Shown in pieces: positions 17,316 through 26,108 of a stretch of 64,000 nucleotides of DNA. Source of the stretch: Terriglobales bacterium (GTDB taxonomy: Bacteria; Acidobacteriota; Terriglobia; Terriglobales; Acidobacteriaceae); contig JAOAPE010000014.1 of assembly GCA_025462725.1 (NCBI GenBank), forward strand, positions 62,001-126,000. The letters run 5' to 3'. The notes under the pieces are model-generated. The model had not been told where the DNA came from. It ran no database searches and saw only the letters and a program-made list of their open reading frames with translations. A program made the position numbers and the translations under genes. Within the stretch, counting starts at the first letter, position 1, and the number at the start of each line of letters is the position of its first letter.

Positions 17316-17415
17316 ACCAATAGATCGAGCCAAGGCGGTCATGCAAATCTCTCACCCCGAGTAGATGAGCAGACCGCCTTGCTTCTTTCTGCGGTTTCTA
17401 TTCTGGTCATGCTGC

Positions 17416-17421
17416 TACAAT
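17416..17421 (+). promoter_or_regulatory. Extended -10 box, near-leaderless
   Basis: TGC-TACAAT ends 7 nt before the ATG at 17429. The TGN extension supports a promoter without a good -35. No Shine-Dalgarno sequence is present. Confidence 0.45.
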
Positions 17422-17428
17422 CCCCGCC

Positions 17429-17935
17429 ATGCTTTTCCCCTCGATAGCATTCCTCGCACTCGCCTTTGTCCCTGCCGATTGCATTCCTTTTGACCAAGCG
17501 CAAAAGAAGGTTGGAGAAACCGTTTGTGTCACGGGCAAAGTGTTGAAGGTTTCAACCAGCGCGAGATCCGGGACGCAATTCCTCAATTTCTGCGAGGACT
17601 ACAAGAACTGTCCCTTCACTGTTGTGGTCTTCGCGCGTGACCTCCGCGATGTGGGAGATGTACGTCCGCTGGAAGGTGCCGTGATCGAGATACACGGGAA
17701 AGTGAAGGACTACAAGGGGCAGGCCGAGATAGTGCTCTCTGACTCACGTCAGCTTAAGGGAGAGGCTGCTAAGCTGCCGAATTTACCGAAGAACTTTGAC
17801 GTCGAGAACCAGGGAAAGTACAGCGCCGGCGAATTCAAATCTCCTACTGCGCCAAAAACCAGTCACAAGAAGAAGCCCAAAGACAAGATCGACACTACAA
17901 CGGCTGAGCCCGACGGCCCTCCGCCACCGCAATAA
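17429..17935 (+). CDS. Secreted OB-fold-like protein, unknown function
   Basis: 168 aa. The first roughly 16 residues are a signal-peptide-like hydrophobic stretch. Residues about 25-110 (VGETVCVTGKVLKV ... AVIEIHGKVKDYKGQAEIVL) have the strand pattern and final GxVxxYxGxxEI of small OB-fold proteins such as those in DNA/RNA-binding and YgiW-type families. Two cysteine pairs (ETVCV, NFCEDYKNCPF) could form a disulphide outside the cytoplasm. The tail (from about 130) is Lys/Pro/Thr-rich and disordered. Function unknown. Confidence 0.75.
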   Translation: MLFPSIAFLALAFVPADCIPFDQAQKKVGETVCVTGKVLKVSTSARSGTQFLNFCEDYKNCPFTVVVFARDLRDVGDVRPLEGAVIEIHGKVKDYKGQAEIVLSDSRQLKGEAAKLPNLPKNFDVENQGKYSAGEFKSPTAPKTSHKKKPKDKIDTTTAEPDGPPPPQ

Positions 17936-17939
17936 AAAT

Positions 17940-17958
17940 GGGCGGCACGAGGCCGCCC
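17940..17958. terminator. Bidirectional hairpin between convergent genes
   Basis: Perfect 7-bp stem GGGCGGC/GCCGCCC with loop ACGAG, immediately after the stop of the OB-fold gene and 20 nt before the end of the convergent DUF4870 gene. AAAAATG precedes it, giving a short U-run for the minus strand. Confidence 0.65.
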
Positions 17959-17978
17959 GTAGCTTTCCAAAACTAAAC

Positions 17979-18407
17979 CTATATCGCCGCAGCCTGTTTC
18001 TCTGCCATATCACCGATCATTGGAATCTTCCATTTCTGGTTTTGAAGTGCCTTAATCGCCGCAACTACGGCGAGGATAAATATCGCCAGCGAGAAGAAAG
18101 GAAGGATGATCCATCCCAGCACGGGAATGAACGTCAGGATCGTGTGTCCCACGATGGAGACCAATCCAAGGAACAGCCCTTGGAACGCGTGGAAGCGAAC
18201 GAACGGATTCCTGTTGAATGGTTCCAAGACAAGAAAAATGATCGCAGGAATGAAGAAATACGCCAGCAGACCGGCGATGTTGTCATTCAACCCGGAACTT
18301 GCAGTCGCCGTCGAAGCTCCTGCGACACTCTGAGCCTTGCCACATGCCGCGCAGACCGTTGCTCCATCGGCCATTTGCGCCCCACACCCTGAACAGAACT
18401 GTGCCAT
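17979..18407 (-). CDS. Zinc-ribbon DUF4870-like membrane protein
   Basis: 142 aa. An N-terminal double-CxxC zinc ribbon (FCSGCG ... VCAACG) is followed by a low-complexity Ala/Ser/Thr linker and a three-helix membrane region with NPFVRFHAFQGLFLG, the DUF4870 hallmark. Role unknown; such proteins are common small membrane proteins. ATG at 18407 is preceded by a strong GGGGAG site; the TTG 18 nt upstream is rejected. Confidence 0.85.
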   Translation of the reverse strand: MAQFCSGCGAQMADGATVCAACGKAQSVAGASTATASSGLNDNIAGLLAYFFIPAIIFLVLEPFNRNPFVRFHAFQGLFLGLVSIVGHTILTFIPVLGWIILPFFSLAIFILAVVAAIKALQNQKWKIPMIGDMAEKQAAAI

Positions 18408-18521
18408 CTTCTCCCCTTTCGGCAATTCAGATTCATCCGCACTAACGCCGCGAAACTAACAGAAATCGCGGTTCAAAGCAAAGACAGAATCTCTGGTTGA
18501 AAAAGTAATGGTGGGAAGTGC

Positions 18522-19022
18522 TTAAACTACTCGCCGCGCATTGGACTTCTTTCGACAGTCCTCGCAGAGTCCATAGATCTGGAACGTGTGTCGAGTGGTC
18601 TCGTAGTGGAATTTCTTTCCGATCTCCTGTTCAGCTTTGTCCACTTCAGGAGAGAAAAATTCCACCGAACTGCCGCAGTCTGTGCAGACCATATGGTGAT
18701 GGCTTCGGCGATTATGCTGATGTTCATATCGCGCGATGCCGTCGTGAAACGCCACTTCGCTCGCCAATCCACATTCCGCGAACAATTTCAGCGTGCGATA
18801 GACCGTAGTGAACCCGATCTTGGGGTCGCGTTTCTTTACGAGCCGATGCAACTCATCCGTCGACAAATGTTCCCGTGTCTCGAGGAAAGCCCGCAGGATC
18901 GTATCGCGCTGGTCGGTGTGCTTCAAGCCTACCTTCTTCAGGTGGCTATGAAAGCGATCCTGCGCTTCACGCAGAGACTCCCGCGATATCGAAACATGGT
19001 CATCGATTCGCTTTTGCAGCAT
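18522..19022 (-). CDS. fur: Fur-family metal-responsive repressor
   Basis: 166 aa. The winged-helix part contains TDQRDTILRAFLE and the recognition region PKIGFTTVYRTLKLF. The dimerisation half has the His-rich metal motif HHHMVCTDCG and the second CxxC (CEDC), so the structural zinc site is complete. It could be Fur, Zur or PerR; HHHMVC is shared among them and the exact metal cannot be read. ATG at 19022 is used (a TTG lies one codon upstream). Monocistronic by its neighbours. Confidence 0.9.
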   Translation of the reverse strand: MLQKRIDDHVSISRESLREAQDRFHSHLKKVGLKHTDQRDTILRAFLETREHLSTDELHRLVKKRDPKIGFTTVYRTLKLFAECGLASEVAFHDGIARYEHQHNRRSHHHMVCTDCGSSVEFFSPEVDKAEQEIGKKFHYETTRHTFQIYGLCEDCRKKSNARRVV

Positions 19023-19154
19023 CAATATCCCCGTTTAGGAAACCAGTAATGAGTTCATGCGCGCAAGTGGATTGCCGCAAACATCAGGATACCATCGGCA
19101 TTCAAGAATTCTCATCGCAAAGTAGCCGGAATTGTTGTCTGCGGACTTCTGCCC

Positions 19155-19160
19155 TACAAT
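19155..19160 (+). promoter_or_regulatory. TACAAT -10 box before the penicillin acylase gene
   Basis: TACAAT ends 10 nt before the ATG at 19171. No ribosome site is visible in the short gap. Confidence 0.35.
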
Positions 19161-19170
19161 CGAAATCAAA

Positions 19171-21630
19171 ATGGCCACAACCGCTCGCAGTCCCATCCCT
19201 GCCAGAAGAAAACTTCGCATCGCTCTATGGATTATCGCTTCTCTGCTGATTATCGTGATTCTCGCGGTCGTGGCCGGCAGTTACTGGTTCTACCGCACAG
19301 CAAAAGCCGCATTGCCGCAATTGGACGGAAGTATCTCCGTCGCCGCCGGCGTGACTGCACCAGTTCTGATTGAGCGCGACGCGCACGGTGTCCCTCACAT
19401 CACTGCCGCGAGCGTTACAGATTTGCTGTTCGCACAGGGTTACGTCACTGCCCAAGACAGGCTGTGGCAGATGGATGTATCCCGACGATTCGGCCTTGGC
19501 GAACTCGCCGAGATACTTGGCCCGGGACTCCTCAAATCCGACAAACGCCATAGATACCTTCAACTAAAACTCACAGCGGAACGCGCCATCTCTGTCCTCC
19601 CTGAACGCGACCGTGGATTCCTGGAAGCGTATACACGAGGCGTAAACGCTTTCATTGATACTCATCGCGACAATCTGCCCGTCGAATTCCGTGTGCTCCG
19701 ATATTCGCCACGCCCCTGGACTCCTCTCGATTCTGTGATTGTAGGTATCAACATATCGGAAAGCCTCAGCACGAGCTTTCCCGGTGAGCACACCCGAGAA
19801 AACATTCAAGCAAAGCTTGCTCCCGAACTTGCCGCAGACCTTTATCCGAACAGTTCCTGGCGAGATCGGCCGCCCTCTTCGCTCCCTCGCGAACAACAAT
19901 TCATTCAACAACAATTCATTCCCAGTGAAGAGAATACATCGCCCGAACATAACGAACAGCAATCCCTCAATGCCGGTGACCCACTCGACTCCGATCTTTG
20001 CGACACCTGCATCGCCGGTTCGAACAACTGGGTCGTATCCGGAGCGCACACCGCGTCGGGAAAGCCGCTGCTCTCCAATGACATGCACTTGAACCACTCC
20101 ATTCCCAATGTCTGGTATGAGGTGCATTTGAAGTCTGGAACCTATGACGTTGCCGGAGTCTCTTTCCCCGGATTCCCATTCGTCATCGCCGGACACAATG
20201 AACGGATCGCCTGGGGCATGACGAACCTGGGCCCCGATGTCCAGGACCTCTTCATCGAAAATTTCAATGGCACCGGCGAATACGAAACGCCTGCGGGTTG
20301 GCGAAAACCGGACCTTCGACATGAAGTGATCAAAGTGAAAGGCTCACCGGATGTCTCATTCGATGTTGCTGTCACGCGACACGGCCCCGTGATCAGCGAC
20401 CTCATCCCCGGTGAACCCCGCAAACTCGCTCTACAGTGGACCATCTACGATCCGCACGCACTTGCATTCGACTTCTACGATCTTGGCCTCGCAAAAAATT
20501 GGCAAGAGTTTCGGTCTGCTATCTCCACTTTCGGCGGAGCTACGCAGAACATTGTCTATGCGGATGTGGATGGGCACATCGGTTATCAAGCCGCGGGATT
20601 CATTCCCGTTCGTGCATCCGGCACTGGCGCGCTGCCTGTCCCGGGTAATGATGACACTCACGAATGGACTGGATACGTCCCGTTTGACAAGCTACCCAGC
20701 GTTTACGATCCGGCTTCTGGCGTTATCGCAACTGCGAATGGCAGAGTCGCTCCGGATGAGTATCCGTACCTGCTCTCGAACGAATGGGGATCGCCTTTCC
20801 GCACGGAGCGTATCTACAAGGTGTTAGAAACCCCGAAGAAGTTCAGCTCGGGGGACATGCTTGCGCTACAGATGGACGACTACTCAGAATTTGATCGTCT
20901 GTGTGCCAATCATTTCGTCTACGCGATTGATCACTCGAAGCGCTCTTCACCCGCAGCACACAAAGCCGCAGACCTGATGCGCGGATGGGACGGACACACA
21001 GGGCAGAACTCCGTTGCCACAACACTGACCGTTCTTTCACGCCGGAAACTTTGGAGGATGATGCTGGAACCGAAACTTGGCGCGCAGTGGGAAGACTACG
21101 CTTGGTTCGATTCCAGCGTGGCAATGGAGAAGCTCCTGCGATTGAAGCCGCAACGTTGGGTACCACCCTCATACGCCAGCTTCGACGACTTGCTGGCAGC
21201 CGCAGTGGACGCCGCCATTACTGACCCGGTGAATACATCAGCGCACGGAAAGGATATTTCGCAATGGCAATGGGGCAAGTTCTCGAGGGTGGACATTGAA
21301 CATCCCATCGTCGGTTCCGTTCCCATGCTCAAAAGCCTGCCACATTCTGAGCAGATCGTCGGCCCCGGCGATCATCCGCAGTCTGGAAACGGCAGCTTGA
21401 CCGTCAAAGCTGCGGGCAAGACCTTCGGTGCATCCGAGCGCATGACCACCGACTTCTCTGATCTGGACGCCTCAACCCTCAACATTGTTGTGGGCGAATC
21501 AGGACAGATCTTCAGCACACATTATGATGACCATTGGCCTGTTTGGTACGAAGGAAAGACTTTTTCGCTGCCATTCTCTGAAAGCAGCGTGTCGAAAGCG
21601 GCAAAGCACAAACTAACTTTGACTCCTTAA
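19171..21630 (+). CDS. Penicillin acylase-family Ntn hydrolase
   Basis: 819 aa, membrane-anchored or exported through one N-terminal hydrophobic helix (residues about 16-40). Family members are autoprocessed into alpha and beta chains, and the new N-terminal Ser of the beta chain is the nucleophile. Here that is Ser284 in AGSNNWVVSG. Substrates of the family include acyl-homoserine lactones and penicillins; which applies is unknown. The spacer before Ser284 is polar and Gln/Asn-rich and holds an exact 15-bp tandem duplication (19892-19921). ATG at 19171 is preferred to the TTG at 19132. A strong hairpin follows the stop. Confidence 0.9.
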   Translation: MATTARSPIPARRKLRIALWIIASLLIIVILAVVAGSYWFYRTAKAALPQLDGSISVAAGVTAPVLIERDAHGVPHITAASVTDLLFAQGYVTAQDRLWQMDVSRRFGLGELAEILGPGLLKSDKRHRYLQLKLTAERAISVLPERDRGFLEAYTRGVNAFIDTHRDNLPVEFRVLRYSPRPWTPLDSVIVGINISESLSTSFPGEHTRENIQAKLAPELAADLYPNSSWRDRPPSSLPREQQFIQQQFIPSEENTSPEHNEQQSLNAGDPLDSDLCDTCIAGSNNWVVSGAHTASGKPLLSNDMHLNHSIPNVWYEVHLKSGTYDVAGVSFPGFPFVIAGHNERIAWGMTNLGPDVQDLFIENFNGTGEYETPAGWRKPDLRHEVIKVKGSPDVSFDVAVTRHGPVISDLIPGEPRKLALQWTIYDPHALAFDFYDLGLAKNWQEFRSAISTFGGATQNIVYADVDGHIGYQAAGFIPVRASGTGALPVPGNDDTHEWTGYVPFDKLPSVYDPASGVIATANGRVAPDEYPYLLSNEWGSPFRTERIYKVLETPKKFSSGDMLALQMDDYSEFDRLCANHFVYAIDHSKRSSPAAHKAADLMRGWDGHTGQNSVATTLTVLSRRKLWRMMLEPKLGAQWEDYAWFDSSVAMEKLLRLKPQRWVPPSYASFDDLLAAAVDAAITDPVNTSAHGKDISQWQWGKFSRVDIEHPIVGSVPMLKSLPHSEQIVGPGDHPQSGNGSLTVKAAGKTFGASERMTTDFSDLDASTLNIVVGESGQIFSTHYDDHWPVWYEGKTFSLPFSESSVSKAAKHKLTLTP
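19892..19921 (+). repeat. 15-bp perfect tandem duplication inside penicillin acylase
   Basis: AACAACAATTCATTC occurs twice back to back (19892-19906 and 19907-19921), in frame, giving QQFIQQQFI at residues 242-250 in the spacer region that is normally removed on maturation. Confidence 0.9.
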
Positions 21631-21636
21631 AAAGAA

Positions 21637-21658
21637 AAGGGCGGCCGAAGCCGCCCTT
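21637..21658. terminator. Bidirectional intrinsic terminator-like hairpin
   Basis: 9-bp perfect stem AAGGGCGGC/GCCGCCCTT with a CGAA tetraloop between the convergent penicillin acylase gene and the lipoprotein gene. Preceded by AAAAAGAAAA, which is a U-rich tail for the minus strand. Confidence 0.8.
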
Positions 21659-21677
21659 CAAAGTCGCTTTCCTCAAT

Positions 21678-22880
21678 CTAATCAACTTCCTTCACGTCCA
21701 CAGTCTTACCAGAAACCAAAATGGTGGGAATTGCTTGCGGCAGATCTGTCGTCGTGTCGTACACCTGTATCACTCCGTTTTGAATGATGTAAACCACTGT
21801 GCGGTTCTTGATCGGAGTGATGGCTTGCACATCGCCAAAGGCAGGGGAGTTGGTTGTGCCGGTAAGAATGGTCGCTGTTTGCTTCCCGGTGTCGTAAACA
21901 GACAAACACTTTCCTCCCGAATTTGTGCATGCGCGCGATCCGATATACAGCTTGTTGTTTGCACCAAGCGCCATGGTTGTGTGCAGTCCGTCACTGATCG
22001 TCAGAGCGGTTTGCGAGGTTGGAGTAAGCGACGCCAAGCTCAGCACCGAAAGTTGCCCCAGATTGGTGGTGACGTCTGTTCCCGCAACGTAGAGATTAGA
22101 ACCGTCCAACGCTGCGACAGTGGCGGCTTTCACATTGACTTTCGTGCCGAGTGTCTTGGTTCCAAGAGTCACAGGCGTCACTCCGGCGCTAACTCCTCCG
22201 CATTCCTTGCCGCAATTGAGCACGTATGCCGTTGCGTCATCGCTGCTGAACACAGCTGTATAAGGACGATCAAAACCAGGCTTCGTAGTCACAGCGTTTG
22301 CGCTTGCCGTATCCACAAATGCGACGGTATCGGAGTTATCGCTGAAGCCAAGAATTGCGCTACCACTCTTAGTGATTGCCAATCTACGGACATTCGGCAG
22401 ACTAGCGGGCGTCGCAGTGTCTGCGGGGATCAACGTGACTGTGGGCGTGGTCGCGGTCAAATCTACGACTGCAATCTTCCCCAACGCCGGTTGTGCTGCA
22501 TAAGCGAATTTTGCGTCAGGAGAGACGACAATGCTTTCAGTCGGCGCGCTGAGCGAAGTCAGGGCGCTTGCTGTTTCAGTCGCATTATCTACGATAGAGA
22601 GACTGCCATTGGCGCTGCTGTAAACCAGCGTCTTTTTGTTGGATAAAACCTGCATGATCGTCGGTTGGGAACCCACTCCGATCGGCTGATTGACCGTGAT
22701 GTCTTTCTCCACGTCAATAACGTCGATAGAGCCCGTGAACTGGTTCAGCAGGAAAGCCCGCTTTTTCGCGATCGTCAGATTCGAAGTCGTACTGGTTGAG
22801 TTGCTGGAGCCGCCGCAACCGGATGATGCCAACACTGCGCCGATGGATAGAATGAAAACTGAAAGTAATGACCGCTTCAA
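21678..22880 (-). CDS. Secreted beta-propeller lipoprotein (YncE/NHL-like)
   Basis: 400 aa. The signal peptide ends in a lipobox-like SSGC followed by a Ser/Thr/Gly-rich linker, so the mature protein is probably a lipid-anchored periplasmic or surface protein. The rest is repetitive: about seven blades of roughly 45 residues with Val/Ala/Asp patterns (SPDAKFAYAAQPALGKIAVVD), as in YVTN/YncE propellers. No catalytic motif. Start is TTG with CAGGAGT 6 nt upstream. Function unknown; perhaps binding or scaffolding. Confidence 0.82.
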   Translation of the reverse strand: MKRSLLSVFILSIGAVLASSGCGGSSNSTSTTSNLTIAKKRAFLLNQFTGSIDVIDVEKDITVNQPIGVGSQPTIMQVLSNKKTLVYSSANGSLSIVDNATETASALTSLSAPTESIVVSPDAKFAYAAQPALGKIAVVDLTATTPTVTLIPADTATPASLPNVRRLAITKSGSAILGFSDNSDTVAFVDTASANAVTTKPGFDRPYTAVFSSDDATAYVLNCGKECGGVSAGVTPVTLGTKTLGTKVNVKAATVAALDGSNLYVAGTDVTTNLGQLSVLSLASLTPTSQTALTISDGLHTTMALGANNKLYIGSRACTNSGGKCLSVYDTGKQTATILTGTTNSPAFGDVQAITPIKNRTVVYIIQNGVIQVYDTTTDLPQAIPTILVSGKTVDVKEVD

Positions 22881-23007
22881 CTATGACTCCTGTCTACCAA
22901 GACATATGAGCTGGGGACTTCATGCAATTGTGCGAAACCGAGATTATAACAGCTAGAATCGAGGCTTCTCGGGGCTATGCAACATCTGGGCGACAATTCT
23001 CTTCTGA

Positions 23008-23013
23008 TATTCT
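23008..23013 (+). promoter_or_regulatory. -10 box before the methyltransferase-MTHFR gene
   Basis: TATTCT ends 6 nt before the ATG at 23020, so a transcript would start at or next to the ATG. No SAM or cobalamin riboswitch is seen: the leader is too short. Confidence 0.35.
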
Positions 23014-23019
23014 GTTCAC

Positions 23020-24891
23020 ATGTCCGTCGATCTGCTCAGCCGCCTCAAAATCGCACCCCTGCTTTGCGATGGCGCCATGGGCACGCTTCTCTACGCCAAG
23101 GGCATTTTCATAAATCGCTGTTATGACGAACTGAACATTTCCCAACCGGACCTTATTCGGAACATACATAGCGAATATCTCGCGGCCGGTGCACACATCA
23201 TTGAGACAAACACCTTCGGAGCGAATTCGTTTCGCCTCGCTCGGCACGGTTTAGCAGATCGAGTCCGAGACATCAACTTCTTTGGCGCTCGTCTTGCCCG
23301 TGAAGCTGTCCACAAGAAGGGCGATGACCCGCTGATTGCCGGTTCGATAGGGCCGGTAGGCGTTCGCATTGAACCTCTGGGCAAGACTTCTCTCGACGAG
23401 GCGCGGGCCTCTTTCCGCGAGCAAGCCACTGCCCTCGCAGAAGGCGGCGTTGATCTCTTCATGCTTGAGACCTTCGGATACCTCGAAGAGATCCATCAGG
23501 CGATCCTCGCCTGTCGGGACGCTGCCCCAAACATTCCGGTTGTCGCGCTCGTCACGATCGACGAAGACGGTAACTGTCTAGACGGTTCTAGCCCGGAGAC
23601 ATTCGGCACGAAGCTTACCGAGTGGGGCGCAGACGTCATCGGTTGTAATTGCAGCGTCGGGCCGGTGGCAATGTTAGAAGCCATTGAAAAATTACGCGAG
23701 GTCACGGACAAGCCGATCGCCGCGCAACCCAACGCCGGTATGCCGCGTTCCATCGAAGGCCGCAACATCTATCTATGCTCGCCTGAATACATGGCCAGCT
23801 ATGCCCGCAAGTTCGTCAAGGCAGGTGTTCAACTTGTAGGCGGATGCTGCGGAACCACGCCCGAGCATGTCCGCGCAATGTGTTCCGCGCTGCGCACGAC
23901 GGACGCAAAGACTGCCAAATTTCAAATACACACTGCCGAACACACACAGTCGCAGGTCGCAGTCCCGGAATTGGCGATTCGCTCGCGAGTAGGCAAGAAA
24001 ATTGCCATGGGCGAATTCCTGTCGTTAGTGGAGATCGTTCCGCCCAAAGGAATAAACCCCGCAAAGGAAATCGCGGGCGCACAATTCCTGAAATCCGTCG
24101 GCGTGGACGCGATTAATATCCCAGATAGTCCGCGTGCGTCGGCGCGCATGAGTAATGTCATGCTCTGCATCTTGATCCAGCAGCAAGTCGGCATCGAGAC
24201 CGTCCTGCATTACACATGCCGCGACCGCAATGTGCTGGGGATTCAATCGGACCTGCTCGGCGTTTCCGCGATTGGGCTCAAGAATGTTCTGTGCATCACG
24301 GGCGATCCGCCGAAGATGGGCAATTACCCGGACGCGACTGCTGTATTCGATGTTGATTCCATCGGCCTCGTGAATATCGCGCGCAATCTGAATCGCGGGC
24401 TCGACATCGGCGGAAACCCCGTTGGCACTTCTACCGGATTCACGCTTTCTGTCGGCGCAAATCCTGGCGTCGATGACTTGGACGAAGAGATCCGCCGCTT
24501 CGAATACAAAGTGGAAGCCGGAGCGGAGTTCGCCATCACGCAGCCGGTTTTCGATCTGAAATTGCTCGAGAATTTCCTGCGCAGGATCGAACACTGCCGA
24601 ATCCCGGTAGTCGCAGGCATTTGGCCCCTGACGAGCGTGCGTAACGCAGAATTCATGAAGAATGAACTTCGTGTCTCAGTGCCGGATTCCATCATCGAGC
24701 GCATGGCACGCACTAACACCGCAGACGCAGCCCGTGCGGAAGGCGTGATGATTGCTCGCGAGATGCTGATAGCAGTTCGCGATTTCTGTCAGGGTGCACA
24801 GATCAGCGCGCCTCTCGGGCGCTACAGTTCCGCAGTGGATGTCCTCGAAGCCCTCGGCACAGGCGGCAGTGGAGCCTCTGCGAGTTCATGA
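23020..24891 (+). CDS. Bifunctional homocysteine S-methyltransferase / methylenetetrahydrofolate reductase
   Basis: 623 aa fusion. Residues 1-290 are a zinc homocysteine S-methyltransferase domain with ligand cysteines C211 (GCNC) and C276-C277 (GGCCGTT). Residues about 310-605 are an MTHFR-type TIM barrel (SLVEIVPPKG ... GDPPKMGNYP). The arrangement matches B. subtilis YitJ-type proteins and would make methyl-folate and use it, or another methyl donor, to form methionine. The linker holds a QSQVAVPE-like stretch near residue 305. Ends 56 nt before xseB. Confidence 0.93.
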   Translation: MSVDLLSRLKIAPLLCDGAMGTLLYAKGIFINRCYDELNISQPDLIRNIHSEYLAAGAHIIETNTFGANSFRLARHGLADRVRDINFFGARLAREAVHKKGDDPLIAGSIGPVGVRIEPLGKTSLDEARASFREQATALAEGGVDLFMLETFGYLEEIHQAILACRDAAPNIPVVALVTIDEDGNCLDGSSPETFGTKLTEWGADVIGCNCSVGPVAMLEAIEKLREVTDKPIAAQPNAGMPRSIEGRNIYLCSPEYMASYARKFVKAGVQLVGGCCGTTPEHVRAMCSALRTTDAKTAKFQIHTAEHTQSQVAVPELAIRSRVGKKIAMGEFLSLVEIVPPKGINPAKEIAGAQFLKSVGVDAINIPDSPRASARMSNVMLCILIQQQVGIETVLHYTCRDRNVLGIQSDLLGVSAIGLKNVLCITGDPPKMGNYPDATAVFDVDSIGLVNIARNLNRGLDIGGNPVGTSTGFTLSVGANPGVDDLDEEIRRFEYKVEAGAEFAITQPVFDLKLLENFLRRIEHCRIPVVAGIWPLTSVRNAEFMKNELRVSVPDSIIERMARTNTADAARAEGVMIAREMLIAVRDFCQGAQISAPLGRYSSAVDVLEALGTGGSGASASS

Positions 24892-24935
24892 TCAGTTCGC
24901 CGCCATTTTTCTGATGTACAACAGCCCTCGTACTT

Positions 24936-24941
24936 TACAAT
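24936..24941 (+). promoter_or_regulatory. TACAAT -10 box, leaderless xseB
   Basis: TACAAT ends 6 nt before the GTG at 24948. A start of transcription 6-7 nt downstream coincides with the start codon. No Shine-Dalgarno sequence. Confidence 0.45.
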
Positions 24942-24947
24942 CATCTC

Positions 24948-25187
24948 GTGCCTAAGTTTGAAGAATGCCTGCAAAGGCTCGAACAGATCGTAGACCAGCT
25001 TGAAAAGGGCGACATCCCTCTTGAGCAGGCGCTCGCTTTGTTTGAAGAAGGCATGAAGCTGTCGAATGACTGCCGCGGTGAGCTTGAGACGGCGGAAGGA
25101 AAAGTTGAGATTTTGCTGAAGCAAGGCAATAAGATCCAACCCCAGCCATTTGACGCCAACGCCCCGGAAAAAACCTCGAAGAAGTAG
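24948..25187 (+). CDS. xseB: Exodeoxyribonuclease VII small subunit
   Basis: 79 aa helical-hairpin protein, normal length. FEECLQRLEQIVDQLEKGDIPLEQALALFEEGMKL is the XseB signature. It partners the large subunit XseA, which is not in this window. The start is GTG with a -10 box just upstream. The stop is 11 nt before ispA, the common xseB-ispA arrangement. Confidence 0.93.
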   Translation: MPKFEECLQRLEQIVDQLEKGDIPLEQALALFEEGMKLSNDCRGELETAEGKVEILLKQGNKIQPQPFDANAPEKTSKK

Positions 25188-25198
25188 CATTGCCTCCC

Positions 25199-26086
25199 AT
25201 GCTGAAGGACACATTAGAATCCGGCTGCCGGACGATCGACGAAGCTCTGCAACGGCTTCTTCCTTCGGTGGACAGCTATCCGCAATCGATCCATCGCGCC
25301 ATGCGCCACAGCGTTTTCGCCGGCGGCAAGCGAATCCGGCCCATTCTCTGCATGGAAGCCGCCCGCGCCGTCAGCGCTGATTCACAACTTCCGCAAGGAG
25401 TGGAAGAACTCGGCTCGGCGCTGGAGATGCTGCATACATATTCTCTTGTTCATGATGACTTGCCAGCCTTGGACAACGACGATCTCCGTCGTGGCAAGCC
25501 GACATGCCACAAGGTTTACGGCGAAGCCACCGCCATTCTTGCCGGCGACGCCCTTCAGACTTATGCATATGAGGTGCTGTCGAAACTGAATTGCCCTGCC
25601 GAAGCGCGCGTACGGATCGTCGAGGAAATCTCTCATGGCACTGGAACGATCGAAGGGATGATAGGCGGACAAGTTGTTGACCTTGAATCCGAACATCAAA
25701 AGCCGGACGCAAAGGTACTTGAGTATATTCATCGCTCAAAAACTGGCGCACTCATTACCGCAAGCTTGGTGAGCGGTGGACTTTATGCCGGCGGCTCCGA
25801 TGCACAAATAAAAAGCCTTCGCGAATTCGGTCGCGCCATTGGTCTCGCATTTCAAATCGTCGATGATGTCCTCGACGTCACGCAATCTTCCGAGCAGCTT
25901 GGCAAGACCGCTGGCAAAGACACCGCTTCCGACAAAGCTACATATCCTGCCCTCTTCGGTATCAATGAGTCCATCCGGCGAGCGGACGAACTGGTCTCTC
26001 AGGCAAACGAATCACTCGAGTTCTTCGGCGCACGCGCAGATACTCTCAAACAACTAGCCGCCTTTCTCGTCCAACGAAAAAACTAA
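25199..26086 (+). CDS. ispA: Farnesyl diphosphate synthase (polyprenyl synthetase)
   Basis: 295 aa. Both aspartate motifs are present: DDLPALDNDD (first, with the typical bacterial FPP-synthase insertion) and DDVLD (second), plus GGKRIRP near residue 43. It makes farnesyl (or geranyl-geranyl) diphosphate from IPP/DMAPP. FPP is the direct substrate of HpnD at the left of the window. The residues before the first motif (LEMLHTYSLVHDD) fit a C15 product, but chain length needs assay. The ATG at 25199 is chosen over the TTG at 25190. Confidence 0.92.
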   Translation: MLKDTLESGCRTIDEALQRLLPSVDSYPQSIHRAMRHSVFAGGKRIRPILCMEAARAVSADSQLPQGVEELGSALEMLHTYSLVHDDLPALDNDDLRRGKPTCHKVYGEATAILAGDALQTYAYEVLSKLNCPAEARVRIVEEISHGTGTIEGMIGGQVVDLESEHQKPDAKVLEYIHRSKTGALITASLVSGGLYAGGSDAQIKSLREFGRAIGLAFQIVDDVLDVTQSSEQLGKTAGKDTASDKATYPALFGINESIRRADELVSQANESLEFFGARADTLKQLAAFLVQRKN

Positions 26087-26095
26087 TCTCTGCAT

Positions 26096-26101
26096 TACAA
26101 T
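26096..26101 (+). promoter_or_regulatory. TACAAT -10 box, leaderless bshB1
   Basis: TACAAT ends 7 nt before the ATG at 26109; no ribosome site lies between. Confidence 0.45.
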
Positions 26102-26108
26102 CTTTTGC

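Noticed and set aside
21735-22646. 303-codon plus-strand frame opposite the beta-propeller lipoprotein
   Set aside because: Cys/Arg-rich, no family resemblance, no ribosome site; a shadow of the minus-strand gene, which has signal peptide and repeats.
22880-23020. SAM or cobalamin riboswitch before the methyltransferase-MTHFR gene
   Set aside because: The 139-nt divergent gap shows no S-box or cobalamin-box core, and the -10 box sits 6 nt from the ATG.
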